Origin: JAKACA01 sp050010115
GTDB lineage: Bacteria > Actinomycetota > Acidimicrobiia > Acidimicrobiales > Bog-793
Assembly: GCA_050010115.1 (NCBI GenBank)
Contig: JBEKLQ010000026.1
Location: 1-39,623, forward strand
Length of the DNA stretch: 39,623 nt
Direction: 5' to 3'
The position numbers and the translations under genes are program-made. Within the stretch, counting starts at the first letter, position 1, and every line of letters starts with the position of its first letter. This document shows positions 15,422 to 23,296 of this stretch, one piece after another. The notes beneath the pieces were generated by a model that worked only from the letters and a program-made list of their open reading frames with translations, searched no databases and was not told the DNA's origin.

Positions 15422-16337
15422 GTTCCACCCAGTCCTTGTACCGGTCGACCTCACCGCGCACGGCCTGGAAGAAGACGTCCTGGATGGCCTTGGTGATCGG
15501 ACCGGGCTTGCCTGATCCGACTGGCCGGTCGTCCACTGAGGCGATCGGCACCACTTCGGCGGCGGTCCCGCACAAGAACGCTTCCTCGGCCAGGTAGAGA
15601 TCCGTCCTCCGGAGATTGGACTCCGCCACGTCGTAGCCCAGATCCTGAGCGATCGCCCGCACCGACGAGGCCGTTATGCCTTCGAGCGCTCCCGCCGACG
15701 AGAAGGCCGGCGTCAGGAGCCGGCCGTGACGCACGACGAACACGTTCTCGCCGGTGCCCTCGGACAGGTGGCCATCGGTGGTCAGCATCACGGCCTCGTC
15801 GTAGCCGGCCCGGACCGCTTCCACCTTGGCGAGCGAGGAGTTGATGTACATGCCGGTCGCCTTAGCCGCTGTGGGCATCGCACGGGAGTCATGGCGGGCC
15901 CAGGACGAGACCTTGAGCCGGATGCCGTTTTGGATGCCCTCGTCACCGAGGTAGGCACCCCACGACCAGCAGGCAATGGCGACGTTCACCCCACATTGCA
16001 TTGGGTTGAGGCCCATCTCGCCGTAGCCGAGGTAGACGATGGGCCGGATGTAGCACCCCTCGAGACCGCTCACGACGACGACCTTCTTGACGGCATCGAT
16101 GATCTGGCCGGTCGTGAACGGAATGGTGATCCCGAGGATCTTGGCGCTGGCGAAGAGCCGGGCAATGTGGTCCGTGAGGCGGAACACGGCGGGACCCTGC
16201 GACGTCGGGTACGCGCGGATGCCCTCGAAGACGCCGAGGCCGTAGTGCAGGCTGTGCGTCAGCACGTGGATCTTGGCTTGGTCCCAATCGACCAACTCGC
16301 CGTCCATCCAGATCTTCTCAGTCGGTGTCAGTGGCAC
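15411..16337 (-). CDS. ilvE: Branched-chain amino acid aminotransferase
   Basis: 308 residues, the normal size of class IV PLP aminotransferases that carry out the last step of Ile, Leu and Val synthesis. The start is GTG 16337, one base after the leuB stop, with AGGGAGG seven bases upstream (itself inside leuB); longer readings run into leuB. Motifs: KIWMDGELVDWDQAKIHVLTH, HYGLGVFEGIRAY, the PLP lysine Lys159 in AAKATGMYINS, and GHLSEGTGENVFVV binding the PLP phosphate region. LFLC-type GTAAEVVPI occurs near the C-terminus as CGTAAEVVPIASVD. Second gene of the leuB-ilvE-cimA operon, so one transcript supplies enzymes for both the start and end of isoleucine synthesis. Confidence 0.94.
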   Translation of the reverse strand: MPLTPTEKIWMDGELVDWDQAKIHVLTHSLHYGLGVFEGIRAYPTSQGPAVFRLTDHIARLFASAKILGITIPFTTGQIIDAVKKVVVVSGLEGCYIRPIVYLGYGEMGLNPMQCGVNVAIACWSWGAYLGDEGIQNGIRLKVSSWARHDSRAMPTAAKATGMYINSSLAKVEAVRAGYDEAVMLTTDGHLSEGTGENVFVVRHGRLLTPAFSSAGALEGITASSVRAIAQDLGYDVAESNLRRTDLYLAEEAFLCGTAAEVVPIASVDDRPVGSGKPGPITKAIQDVFFQAVRGEVDRYKDWVEHVT

Positions 16338-16338
16338 G

Positions 16339-17466
16339 TCACAACCTCCCTGCAACGGCATCGCCCACTTTGGCGGTGCTCCATGGCTCTTTCCAATAGT
16401 CCGTGTCCGCCTGGAGGCTGAGCACGGCCTTCTCGACACGTTCGGCCGCGTCCCGCTCACCTAGATGATCCAGCATCATGGCTGCCGAGCGGATGGCAGC
16501 CAGCGGATTCGCCGCCCCGGTCCCGGCGATGTCATGAGCCGCACCATGCACCGGCTCGAACAGCGACGGGCCGGTCCGAGCGGGGTTCAAGTTGGCGGAG
16601 GCAGCAAGCCCGATGCCGCCCGTCAGCGCGCCGGCGAGGTCGGTCAGGATGTCGCCGAAGAGGTTGTCGGTAACGATCACTCCGTACCGGTCGGCACGCT
16701 CCACGAGATAGATGCAAGCGGCATCGACGTGCTGGTACCCGGTCTCGACGTCGGGGTACTCACCGGCCACGTCCGCGAAAGTCCTGGCCCAGAGATCGCC
16801 GGCGAAAGTGAGCACGTTCGTCTTGTGCACCAAGGTCACCTGCCGCCGAGTCCGACCCTCTGCTAGAGCAAAGGCGAAGCGCACGCAGCGCTCGACGCCG
16901 TGGCGCGTGTTGACCGAGCCCTGCGTCGCCACCTCGTACGGCGTCCCCCGCCGCAGCGCTCCACCTTCACCCGCGTAGGGGCCTTCGGTGTTCTCCCGAA
17001 CCACGGCGAAGTCGGCACCCGGTGCGATCGAACCTGGAGGCCCGGTGAACGGGCGCAAGTTCACGTACAGGTCCAGCTCAAAACGCAACCTCAGCAACAA
17101 CCCGCGCTCCAACAACCCGGACGGCACGGCTGTGGAGCCGATCGGGGGCCCGACCGCGCCGAGCAGGATGGCGTCCTCACCTCGCAGCCGTTCCAGCGTC
17201 TCGTCCGGGAGCACCTCGCCGGTGGCGAGATAGTGGTCGGCGCCGAGGTCGTAGTCGGTCGTCTGCAGATGCACGCCTGCGGCGGCGACGCACTTCAGAG
17301 CCTCCGCCAGCACCTCCGGTCCGATCCCGTCGCCACCGATGACCGCCACGCGGGGCCCGCCAGACGCAGCGGTCCCGCCGGCTCCCGAAGCAGGATGGAA
17401 GCTCTCGTCAGGCGCCGGCCGACCAAGCGAGGTCTCGGCGGTCTGTCCGTTGGGGCTCTCGGTCAT
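16339..17466 (-). CDS. leuB: 3-isopropylmalate dehydrogenase
   Basis: 375 residues from ATG 17466 (GGAAG upstream). It oxidises and decarboxylates 3-isopropylmalate with NAD in leucine synthesis. Motifs: RVAVIGGDGIGPEV (residues 38-51), LLLRLRFELDLYVNLRP, VVRENTEGPYAG, KTNVLTFAGDLW (catalytic Lys region), and the metal-binding VTDNLFGDILTDLAG. LFEPVHGAAHDIAGTGAANP closes the NAD site. The core matches the usual 340-residue length, so the first 37 residues (Pro/Ser/Gly-rich) are an unusual extension and a GTG near residue 39 could be the real start. The gene is preceded by a leader peptide ORF and a strong terminator (17572-17678), so transcription is probably attenuated. Confidence 0.93.
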   Translation of the reverse strand: MTESPNGQTAETSLGRPAPDESFHPASGAGGTAASGGPRVAVIGGDGIGPEVLAEALKCVAAAGVHLQTTDYDLGADHYLATGEVLPDETLERLRGEDAILLGAVGPPIGSTAVPSGLLERGLLLRLRFELDLYVNLRPFTGPPGSIAPGADFAVVRENTEGPYAGEGGALRRGTPYEVATQGSVNTRHGVERCVRFAFALAEGRTRRQVTLVHKTNVLTFAGDLWARTFADVAGEYPDVETGYQHVDAACIYLVERADRYGVIVTDNLFGDILTDLAGALTGGIGLAASANLNPARTGPSLFEPVHGAAHDIAGTGAANPLAAIRSAAMMLDHLGERDAAERVEKAVLSLQADTDYWKEPWSTAKVGDAVAGRL

Positions 17467-17496
17467 CTGTCTTCCGTCTCGCTCTCGTTCTTCTGG

Positions 17497-17533
17497 AGAG
17501 GCTGTCGCTGGCGACTGCAGAGGCTGTCGCTGG
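17497..17533. repeat. 15-bp direct repeat in leuB 5' leader
   Basis: AGAGGCTGTCGCTGG occurs at 17497-17511 and again at 17519-17533, a 22-base period, between the attenuator terminator and the leuB ATG. Probably duplication; whether it matters for leuB translation is unknown. Confidence 0.7.
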
Positions 17534-17571
17534 AAACGCTGCTGGTGGGACTGTGGGGGCTCTGGCAAAGC

Positions 17572-17600
17572 AAAAGGCCGCCCACCGGGTGGACGGCCTT
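17572..17600 (-). terminator. Attenuator terminator upstream of leuB-ilvE-cimA
   Basis: On the minus strand the arms GGCCGTCCACC and GGTGGGCGGCC (one mismatch) form an 11-position stem with a very short loop, followed by TTTTGCTTTG. It lies about 25 bases past the stop of the Val/Ile leader ORF and 105 bases before leuB. Position inside the leader of the operon and not at its end marks it as an attenuator. Confidence 0.75.
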
Positions 17601-17624
17601 GGACGCGCTCGGGTGACGGCGCGC

Positions 17625-17678
17625 CTAAGTCGCAATTACGTTCTCGATGACGCCCGTGCCGGCGGCCCGTTTCATCAT
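17625..17678 (-). CDS. Leader peptide of leuB-ilvE-cimA operon (Val/Ile-type attenuator)
   Basis: A small ORF of 17 codons reads MMKRAAGTGVIENVIAT. It contains two Val-Ile pairs, coded GTC-ATC and GTA-ATT; GTA and ATT are rare in this GC-rich region. The stop is followed by a rho-independent terminator at 17572-17600. This is the layout of ribosome-mediated attenuation: slow translation at Val/Ile codons would favour read-through into leuB-ilvE-cimA, whose CimA and IlvE serve isoleucine. A promoter at 17683-17712 would start transcription at the second ATG (17675), so translation would be leaderless and the peptide 16 residues. No antiterminator hairpin is obvious; GGCCGCC within the leader could pair with the terminator's GGCGGCC. 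Confidence 0.6.
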   Translation of the reverse strand: MMKRAAGTGVIENVIAT

Positions 17679-17682
17679 GACA

Positions 17683-17712
17683 AGTCTGACCCGGGGAGCC
17701 AGTAGTAGTCAA
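17683..17712 (-). promoter_or_regulatory. Promoter of leuB attenuator leader
   Basis: Minus strand -35 TTGACT (17712-17707), 18-base spacer, -10 CAGACT (17688-17683). The expected start is at about the second leader ATG, seven bases on. The same layout occurs at the leuA leader. Confidence 0.6.
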
Positions 17713-17882
17713 CCTAGCCCGCTCGAAACCCCGTCAGCCGTCCCCGGCGGCCAGGACTCCGGCGAACGACCGCCCGGAATCCGGTGATCGAACACAGCTC
17801 TCCCGCCTCGGTATCGACACGCCCGCCGAGAGACTTGAGCACTTTTTCACGGGCTTCTGGCGAGCGCACTTCCGCCAGCCGG

Positions 17883-17888
17883 TAGCCT
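17883..17888 (+). promoter_or_regulatory. -10 box TAGCCT, leaderless greA-leuC-leuD transcript
   Basis: TAGCCT fits TANNNT and ends seven bases before the greA GTG at 17896. The identical hexamer precedes guaA. No ribosome site is present, in keeping with leaderless translation. Confidence 0.5.
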
Positions 17889-17895
17889 CCAGAGC

Positions 17896-18366
17896 GTGAC
17901 AGAGACGCAGTTGACCGCCGTAACTCATGCGCGCCTTGTCGCTGAACTCGAGGACCTGACGACGCGCGGCCGGGTGGAGATCGCCCGCCAGATCGAGGCC
18001 GCTCGAATGCTCGGCGACCTGTCGGAGAATGGCGACTACCACGCGGCCAAAGACGCCCAAGGGAAGATGGAGTCTCGTATCCGCCAACTCCAGGCGATGC
18101 TCGGCTCGGCCAGCATCGTCGAGGGCAGCGTCGGCGAGCAGGGCTTCGTCACCCCGGGCGTGAAGGTCGAGATCCGCTACGAAGGCGACGACGACACCGA
18201 GCGTTACTTCGTCGGCTCGATCGAGGAGCGCCATGAAGGCGTCTCGGTGATCTCCCCCGGCTCGCCGCTCGGTCGGGCCCTCCTCGGGCACAAGCCCGGT
18301 GACCGCGTCGAGTACGAAGCGCCGAGCGGCCCGCTCGTTGTTGAGATCGTCTCGATCGGTGCCTGA
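17896..18366 (+). CDS. greA: Transcription elongation factor GreA
   Basis: 156 residues, the normal size. The N-terminal coiled coil reaches into the RNA polymerase secondary channel to stimulate cleavage of backtracked RNA. Its acidic tip is GDLSENGDYHAAKD with Asp41 and Glu44, the catalytic pair, and the return helix includes QGKMESRIRQLQAML. The C-terminal domain ends VISPGSPLGRALLGHKPGDRVEYEAP, typical of GreA. The start is a leaderless GTG 17896. Its TGA overlaps the leuC ATG by one base (TGATG), so it is the first gene of a greA-leuC-leuD operon, an unusual partner for leucine genes. Confidence 0.93.
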   Translation: MTETQLTAVTHARLVAELEDLTTRGRVEIARQIEAARMLGDLSENGDYHAAKDAQGKMESRIRQLQAMLGSASIVEGSVGEQGFVTPGVKVEIRYEGDDDTERYFVGSIEERHEGVSVISPGSPLGRALLGHKPGDRVEYEAPSGPLVVEIVSIGA

Positions 18367-19769
18367 TGCCGACGCTCGCCGAGAAGGTCTGGGACCGTCA
18401 CGTCGTCCGACGAGGTGACGGCACCGAGCCGGACCTCCTCTACATCGACCTGCACCTCGTCCACGAGGTGACGTCACCGCAGGCCTTCGACGGCCTGCGA
18501 CTGGCCAACCGGAGAGTTCGCCGGCCCGACCTCACGGTCGCCACCGCCGACCACAATGTGCCGACCACGCCGCTGGGAGACGGGAAGGTCGCCGACCCCG
18601 TCTCCAGGCGTCAACTGGAGGCACTCGACGAGAACTGCCGCCAATTCGGCATCACGTGCTGGCCCATGGGGCATGCCAACCAGGGCATCGTCCACGTCAT
18701 CGGACCCGAGCAGGGTCTGACTCAGCCCGGCATGACGATCGTCTGCGGTGACAGCCACACCTCGACACACGGCGCCTTCGGCGCGCTGGCGTTCGGCGTC
18801 GGGACATCGGAGGTCGAGCATGTGCTCGCCACCCAGACCCTGCCTCAGCGCCGGCCGAAGACGATGTCGGTCACGGTCCAGGGCGACCTGCCCGCTGGTG
18901 TGGCCGCGAAGGATGTCGTGCTCGCGATCGTGGGGCGCCTCGGGACGACGGGCGGCGCCGGCCACGTCGTCGAGTATCGCGGCTCAGCCATCGCCTCCCT
19001 GTCGATGGAGGGCCGCATGACCGTGTGCAACATGTCGATCGAGGCGGGGGCCCGTGCCGGGATGGTCGCTCCCGACGACACGACGTTCAATTACCTCGAA
19101 GGCCGGCCGCACGCCCCCAAGGGAGCCGACTGGCATCGGGCGGTCGAGATCTGGCGGGCCCTCGCCACCGACGAAAGTGCCCATTTCGACACCGAAGTGG
19201 TGCTCGACGCCGGAGCGCTCCAGCCCTTCGTGTCGTGGGGAACCAACCCGGCACAGGTCGTGGGGATCGACGGTGCGGTACCGAGCCCTGACGAGCTGAC
19301 CACGCCCGCCGAGCGCGAAGCGGCACACCGGGCCCTTGCCTACATGGGACTCGCGGCCGGAACGCCGATCCGTGAGATCCCCGTGGACACCGTGTTCATC
19401 GGCTCGTGCACGAACTCCCGCATCGAGGACCTACGTGCGGCGGCATCAGTGCTGGCCGGCCACAAGGTCAAAGAGGGCATGCGCGTACTCGTGGTGCCCG
19501 GATCCCACCAGGTGAAGCTTGCGGCCGAGGCCGAGGGACTGGATCGGATCTTCAAGCAGGCCGGCTTCGAGTGGCGGGAGAGCGGTTGCTCGATGTGCCT
19601 GGCCATGAACCCGGACCGGTTGTCCGTAGGCGAACGGTGCGCGTCGACATCGAACCGCAACTTCGAAGGCCGACAAGGCCGGGGCGGCCGTACGCATCTC
19701 GTGTCCCCTGCCGTCGCCGCCGCCACGGCGGTGCTCGGGCGTTTCGGCTCACCGGACGAGCTCTCCTGA
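18366..19769 (+). CDS. leuC: 3-isopropylmalate dehydratase large subunit
   Basis: 467 residues, the bacterial LeuC length. With LeuD it isomerises 2-isopropylmalate to 3-isopropylmalate using a [4Fe-4S] cluster. The start is TLAEKVWDRHVV with LLYIDLHLVHEVTSPQAFDGLR. Substrate and cluster motifs follow: ATADHNVPTT, CGDSHTSTHGAFGALAFGVGTSEVEHVLATQ, and the cluster cysteines in GSCTNSRIEDL and in SGCSMCLAMNPD. NFEGRQGRGGRTHLVSP near the end is diagnostic. Its ATG overlaps the greA stop and its TGA overlaps the leuD ATG, so translation is coupled at both ends and subunit stoichiometry is probably kept this way. Confidence 0.96.
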   Translation: MPTLAEKVWDRHVVRRGDGTEPDLLYIDLHLVHEVTSPQAFDGLRLANRRVRRPDLTVATADHNVPTTPLGDGKVADPVSRRQLEALDENCRQFGITCWPMGHANQGIVHVIGPEQGLTQPGMTIVCGDSHTSTHGAFGALAFGVGTSEVEHVLATQTLPQRRPKTMSVTVQGDLPAGVAAKDVVLAIVGRLGTTGGAGHVVEYRGSAIASLSMEGRMTVCNMSIEAGARAGMVAPDDTTFNYLEGRPHAPKGADWHRAVEIWRALATDESAHFDTEVVLDAGALQPFVSWGTNPAQVVGIDGAVPSPDELTTPAEREAAHRALAYMGLAAGTPIREIPVDTVFIGSCTNSRIEDLRAAASVLAGHKVKEGMRVLVVPGSHQVKLAAEAEGLDRIFKQAGFEWRESGCSMCLAMNPDRLSVGERCASTSNRNFEGRQGRGGRTHLVSPAVAAATAVLGRFGSPDELS

Positions 19770-20365
19770 TGGAGCCGGTACACGTCGTCACTGGTCGTGC
19801 GGTCCCGCTCGACCGCTCGGACGTCGATACGGATCAGATCATCCCGAGCGATTGGCTGAAGCGCATCGAGCGCACCGGCTTCGGTGCCGGGCTGTTCGCC
19901 GAGTGGCGGGATGACCCGAGCTTCGTCTTGAACCAGCCCGAGCACGCCGGTGCCACGATCCTCGTCGCCGGCCCCAACTTCGGCACAGGCTCCTCGAGGG
20001 AGCACGCGGTGTGGGCGTTGGTGGATTATGGGTTTCGGGTAGTGGTGAGCCCGAGGTTCGGCGACATCTTCCGCAACAACTCGACACGCTCCGGCCTCGT
20101 GCCGGCGGAGATGGACCCGGAGGCGGTCACCGCCCTCCTCGGCGCCGTCACCGAGGACCCTGAGCTCGAGCTCACCGTCGATGTCGAGCGCCGTGTCGTC
20201 GAGGTGCCCGCCCGAGGTTGGGCGTTCGGCTTCCGCCTCGACGACGACGCACGGCACCGGCTGCTCGAGGGCCTGGATGACGTGGGTGTGACGCTTCAGT
20301 ATCTCGGTGACATCGACGCGTTCGAGGCCGGGCGCCCAGCCTGGCTCCCAACGCTGGCCGGCTGA
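19769..20365 (+). CDS. leuD: 3-isopropylmalate dehydratase small subunit
   Basis: 198 residues, as usual for LeuD. The start ATG 19769 overlaps the leuC stop (TGATG), and the protein begins EPVHVVTGRAVPLDRSDVDTDQIIPSDWLKRIERTGFG. The substrate-binding swivel domain shows GPNFGTGSSREHAVWAL followed by VVVSPRFGDIFRNNSTRSGLVP. It completes the isopropylmalate isomerase. The operon ends here; 34 bases separate it from the convergent lipoprotein gene, and no strong terminator is visible in that gap. Confidence 0.96.
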   Translation: MEPVHVVTGRAVPLDRSDVDTDQIIPSDWLKRIERTGFGAGLFAEWRDDPSFVLNQPEHAGATILVAGPNFGTGSSREHAVWALVDYGFRVVVSPRFGDIFRNNSTRSGLVPAEMDPEAVTALLGAVTEDPELELTVDVERRVVEVPARGWAFGFRLDDDARHRLLEGLDDVGVTLQYLGDIDAFEAGRPAWLPTLAG

Positions 20366-20399
20366 TCCGCCGGCAGCCGCAAGGCCGCCGCCGCCCGTC

Positions 20400-21521
20400 T
20401 CAGCCGCCGTAGGACACGAGGATCCCGCCTCCACCGCTCGACGAGGTCGATCCTTTGGTGCCGGAGATCGATGTGACGCCGCCGTAGGACCCGATGATCG
20501 TGAAATCCGTACCGTTCGCCCCACTGCCGACCACCGCCGCGATCTGCAGGGACCCGTTCTCGACGATCCGTGAGTAAGCCCCGGTCGGGAGCAGCGCCGT
20601 CACCGGATCCGATTCTGGGTCCGACGCCCACGCGATCGACGAGCTGGCTTCCGCCGGCACGAGCTGGATCTCGAAGTGGAGCGTGAAGATCGCCAGTGCG
20701 GATCGGCCGGAGGCGGTCACGTAGGACACCAGGTCCGACGCCGGCGAGTAGCTCTCGGCCTCGTTGACGTCGCTCTTGCGGTACTGCTCGTAAGCGGCAC
20801 GGGGGTCCGGAATCGGCCAGCATGATCCGGTGAAGTAGGTCGCCTTCAGCGACCCGAGGTGGCCACTCGTCTCGTAGCCCTCGAGCGCGTTGGCGACATC
20901 CGTCGGGACGACCTTCGGATCGGGGCCCGCCGGCGGCATCCCGGCAGCGATCGAGCCGCTGCCGTTCGCGCCGCTGCCGCGCAAGCGGATCGTGTCGCCG
21001 GGGTCAGCGTTCGGCTCGAGCACGATCTGCCACGGCGAGCTGGCGGTGGATCTCGAGAACACCAGGATCGTGCCGGCATCGGGGCACCCAGCCGTGGACG
21101 TCCTGCATCCATGTGGCGGCTTCATCTGGTACGTGTTCCCGAGCACGACGAACTGGGCAGGATACGATGTACCACCCTTCGCCATCGCTTGGAGCACCTT
21201 CACCCCGAAGGGCAGGAACGAGCATTCGCTGTTCGTCAATTGGGCCGATTCCGCGTAGGCGGCGCCATCGATCGCCAGCGCTGAGCCGGCCTCGTAGCTC
21301 TTCAGCTCCGGGAGGCTGAGCGACTGGTTCGCCCTGTTGTTCTCTGTCGTGGTCGCCGCCACGATGGCGGCCATCTGCTGGCCCGTGACCGGCGCGGTCA
21401 ACCGGCCGGTCTTGGACGTCGACGCCGGTGGCCGCGTCGTGCCGCCGCCGGCCGAGCCGGTCGACGTGCACCCCGCCAGCAGCAACGCGCCACTCACCAC
21501 GACCGCGGCCGATACCCGCAC
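20400..21521 (-). CDS. Putative lipoprotein of unknown function downstream of leuA
   Basis: 373 residues from GTG 21521, ten bases past the leuA stop and preceded by AAGG eight bases upstream; the longer frame lies inside leuA. The N-terminus RVSAAVVVSGALLLAGCTS is a lipoprotein signal with lipobox LLAGC and Cys18. A Ser/Thr/Gly linker follows. The body shows TGQQMAAIVAATTTENNRANQSL, paired Cys (CRTSTAGC) and PWQIVLEPNADPGD, resembling secreted proteins that bind at the cell surface, but I know no family for it. The C-terminus is Gly/Ser-rich. It appears to be co-transcribed with leuA, a surprising partner; it may have its own promoter inside leuA. Confidence 0.7.
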   Translation of the reverse strand: MRVSAAVVVSGALLLAGCTSTGSAGGGTTRPPASTSKTGRLTAPVTGQQMAAIVAATTTENNRANQSLSLPELKSYEAGSALAIDGAAYAESAQLTNSECSFLPFGVKVLQAMAKGGTSYPAQFVVLGNTYQMKPPHGCRTSTAGCPDAGTILVFSRSTASSPWQIVLEPNADPGDTIRLRGSGANGSGSIAAGMPPAGPDPKVVPTDVANALEGYETSGHLGSLKATYFTGSCWPIPDPRAAYEQYRKSDVNEAESYSPASDLVSYVTASGRSALAIFTLHFEIQLVPAEASSSIAWASDPESDPVTALLPTGAYSRIVENGSLQIAAVVGSGANGTDFTIIGSYGGVTSISGTKGSTSSSGGGGILVSYGG

Positions 21522-21531
21522 GCTCGTGGCC

Positions 21532-23139
21532 TTACGGGCCGACCTCGGGTGCCCGAACCGAAGACGTGGTCGCCCGAGCGCGAGCGCGCACGACCCGGTT
21601 GGCGGCAGCCAGGTACGCCCGCGCAGCCGCTTCGACGACGTCGGTCGAGAGCCCACGACCGGACACTCTTACGCCATCTGACTCCAATTGCACGACGACG
21701 TCACCGAGGGCGTCGATGCCACCGGTCACCGACGACACGTTGAAGTCCGTGAGCCGAGCCTCTATGCCCGTCGCCTCCTTGATGGCGCGGCAGGCGGCGT
21801 CGATCATGCCGTCCCCCTCGGCACTGGCCTCGGACTTTCGGCCGTCCCGGCTCACCACGACACGGGCCTTCGGAGTGCCCGTGGTGCCACCGCGCACCTC
21901 GAGCACCTCCAGCACGAAACCCGCCTCGACCCCCGTCCCGACCTCCTCCGCCACGATTGCCTCGAGGTCGGCGTCGGTCAACTGCACCTTGCGGTCGGCG
22001 AGCTCCTTGAACCGTACGAACGCCGCGTTGAGGGCGTCGCCGCGCAGCGTGATGCCGAGCTTGGTGAGGGTTTCGGAGAAGGCATGGCGGCCGGAGTGCT
22101 TCCCGAGCACGATCTGGCTCCCGACCTGGCCGACGGAGGCGGCGTCGATGATCTCGTAGGTGGAGCGCTCCGACAGCACACCGTGCTGGTGGATTCCCGA
22201 CTCGTGGGCGAAGGCGTTCTTGCCGACGACAGCCTTGTTCCATTGCACCTGGTAACCCGTCAGGCGGGACACCAAGCGGCTCGTACGGGCCAGTTCCTCT
22301 GTCCGCACCGTCGTGGCGGCATCGAACAGCTCGGAACGGATGTTCAGCGCCATCACGACCTCCTCGAGGGCGGCGTTCCCGGCACGCTCCCCCAACCCGT
22401 TCACGCACACCTCGACCTGGCGTGCGCCGGCTTGGATGCCCGACAGGCTGTTGGCCACGGCGAGGCCGAGGTCGTTGTGGCAGTGGGTCGAGATCACGTA
22501 ATCGCCGGGTATCTCGCGGCGGACGTGGGCGATGAGATCACCGAACTCCCACGGGATGCCGTAGCCGACCGTGTCGGGGATGTTGAGCGTCGTCGCCCCG
22601 GCTGCCACGGAGGCGGCGAGCACTTCCAACATGAAGTCGAGGGGGGTGCGGGTGGCATCCTGCGGCGAGAACTCGACGTCGTCGGTGTGCTCCCGCGCCC
22701 GGGCGACGCCTTGGCGGACCTCGGCGAGCACCTGGGCCGGCGTCATCTTCAGCATGTGCTCCATGTGGCTCGGGCTCGTCGAGATGAACACGTGGATGCG
22801 GGACCGGTCCGCGTCGCGCAGCGCCTCATAGCAACGATCGACGTCCGACAGCTGCGTCCGGGACAGCGCCGCGATCACCGGGCCTTCGACCGTGCGGGCG
22901 ATGGCCTGCACCGCCTCGAAGTCCCCGACGCTCGACACCGGGAAACCGGCCTCGATGTAGTCCACGCCGAGGCGGGCCAGTTGCTCGGCGATCTCGAGCT
23001 TCTCCGCCGAGTCGAGCGAGATCCCCGGGGACTGCTCGCCGTCGCGAAGCGTCGTGTCGAAGATCACGACCTTGTCTTTCGGGGAAGTGGGCTCCTTCGT
23101 GGCGACGGGGTCCTGCGTGGGTGCCGTTACCTCAGTCAT
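21532..23139 (-). CDS. leuA: 2-isopropylmalate synthase
   Basis: 535 residues. It makes 2-isopropylmalate from 2-oxoisovalerate and acetyl-CoA, the committed step of leucine synthesis. VIFDTTLRDGEQSPGISLDS starts near residue 25, with catalytic Arg32 and Asp33. YIEAGFPVSSVGDFEAVQ, the metal ligands in STHCHNDLGLAVANS and CVNGLGERAGNAALEEVVMAL follow. The C-terminal ~130 residues are the regulatory LeuA dimer domain that binds leucine for feedback inhibition. AGGAAGG lies eight bases before the ATG at 23139. The message has a 125-base leader with a leucine-codon peptide and a terminator (23204-23296), so both enzyme and transcription appear leucine-controlled. Confidence 0.96.
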   Translation of the reverse strand: MTEVTAPTQDPVATKEPTSPKDKVVIFDTTLRDGEQSPGISLDSAEKLEIAEQLARLGVDYIEAGFPVSSVGDFEAVQAIARTVEGPVIAALSRTQLSDVDRCYEALRDADRSRIHVFISTSPSHMEHMLKMTPAQVLAEVRQGVARAREHTDDVEFSPQDATRTPLDFMLEVLAASVAAGATTLNIPDTVGYGIPWEFGDLIAHVRREIPGDYVISTHCHNDLGLAVANSLSGIQAGARQVEVCVNGLGERAGNAALEEVVMALNIRSELFDAATTVRTEELARTSRLVSRLTGYQVQWNKAVVGKNAFAHESGIHQHGVLSERSTYEIIDAASVGQVGSQIVLGKHSGRHAFSETLTKLGITLRGDALNAAFVRFKELADRKVQLTDADLEAIVAEEVGTGVEAGFVLEVLEVRGGTTGTPKARVVVSRDGRKSEASAEGDGMIDAACRAIKEATGIEARLTDFNVSSVTGGIDALGDVVVQLESDGVRVSGRGLSTDVVEAAARAYLAAANRVVRARARATTSSVRAPEVGP

Positions 23140-23203
23140 AGCTGGGGCCTTCCTATGATCGGTGGTGGTTGGTCGGTTGGGGGATAGTCAGAACTCGGGC
23201 AAC

Positions 23204-23236
23204 AAAAAACCCCTCGGCCGATCGGCACGAGAGGTT
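23204..23236 (-). terminator. Attenuator terminator upstream of leuA
   Basis: On the minus strand AACCTCTCG pairs with CGAGGGGTT (nine positions, one G-T pair), and the run T6 follows at 23209-23204. It lies 30-60 bases past the stop of the Leu leader ORF and 65 bases before the leuA ATG. Strong stem plus T-tract makes this a confident intrinsic terminator. Confidence 0.88.
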
Positions 23237-23238
23237 GT

Positions 23239-23262
23239 GGCAAGCGCGATGGGGCGCTTGCC
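23239..23262 (-). promoter_or_regulatory. Hairpin 1 of leuA attenuator
   Basis: On the minus strand GGCAAGCGC and GCGCTTGCC form a perfect nine-base stem just two bases past the leader stop codon and just before the terminator. A ribosome finishing the leader would cover its first arm. It is the natural pause or anti-antiterminator hairpin; the competing structure is not evident by eye. Confidence 0.7.
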
Positions 23263-23263
23263 G

Positions 23264-23296
23264 TCAGGTAAGAAGGAGGGTCCAGGTGCGGGTCAT
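23264..23296 (-). CDS. leuA leader peptide with three consecutive Leu codons
   Basis: Ten codons and TGA read MTRTWTLLLT. The three Leu codons are CTC-CTT-CTT, then ACC and stop. A perfect hairpin starts two bases past the stop and a terminator with six T follows, then leuA. This is the classic ribosome-mediated attenuator: leucine starvation stalls the ribosome on the Leu codons and lets transcription continue. The promoter (23305-23334) puts the transcript start at or a few bases before the ATG, so the leader is leaderless or nearly so; no good ribosome site is visible. Peptide function is regulatory only. Confidence 0.8.
   Translation of the reverse strand: MTRTWTLLLT

Noticed and set aside
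17497..17533. Part of the leuB antiterminator
   Set aside because: The 15-base direct repeat lies after the terminator, so it cannot take part in the termination decision.
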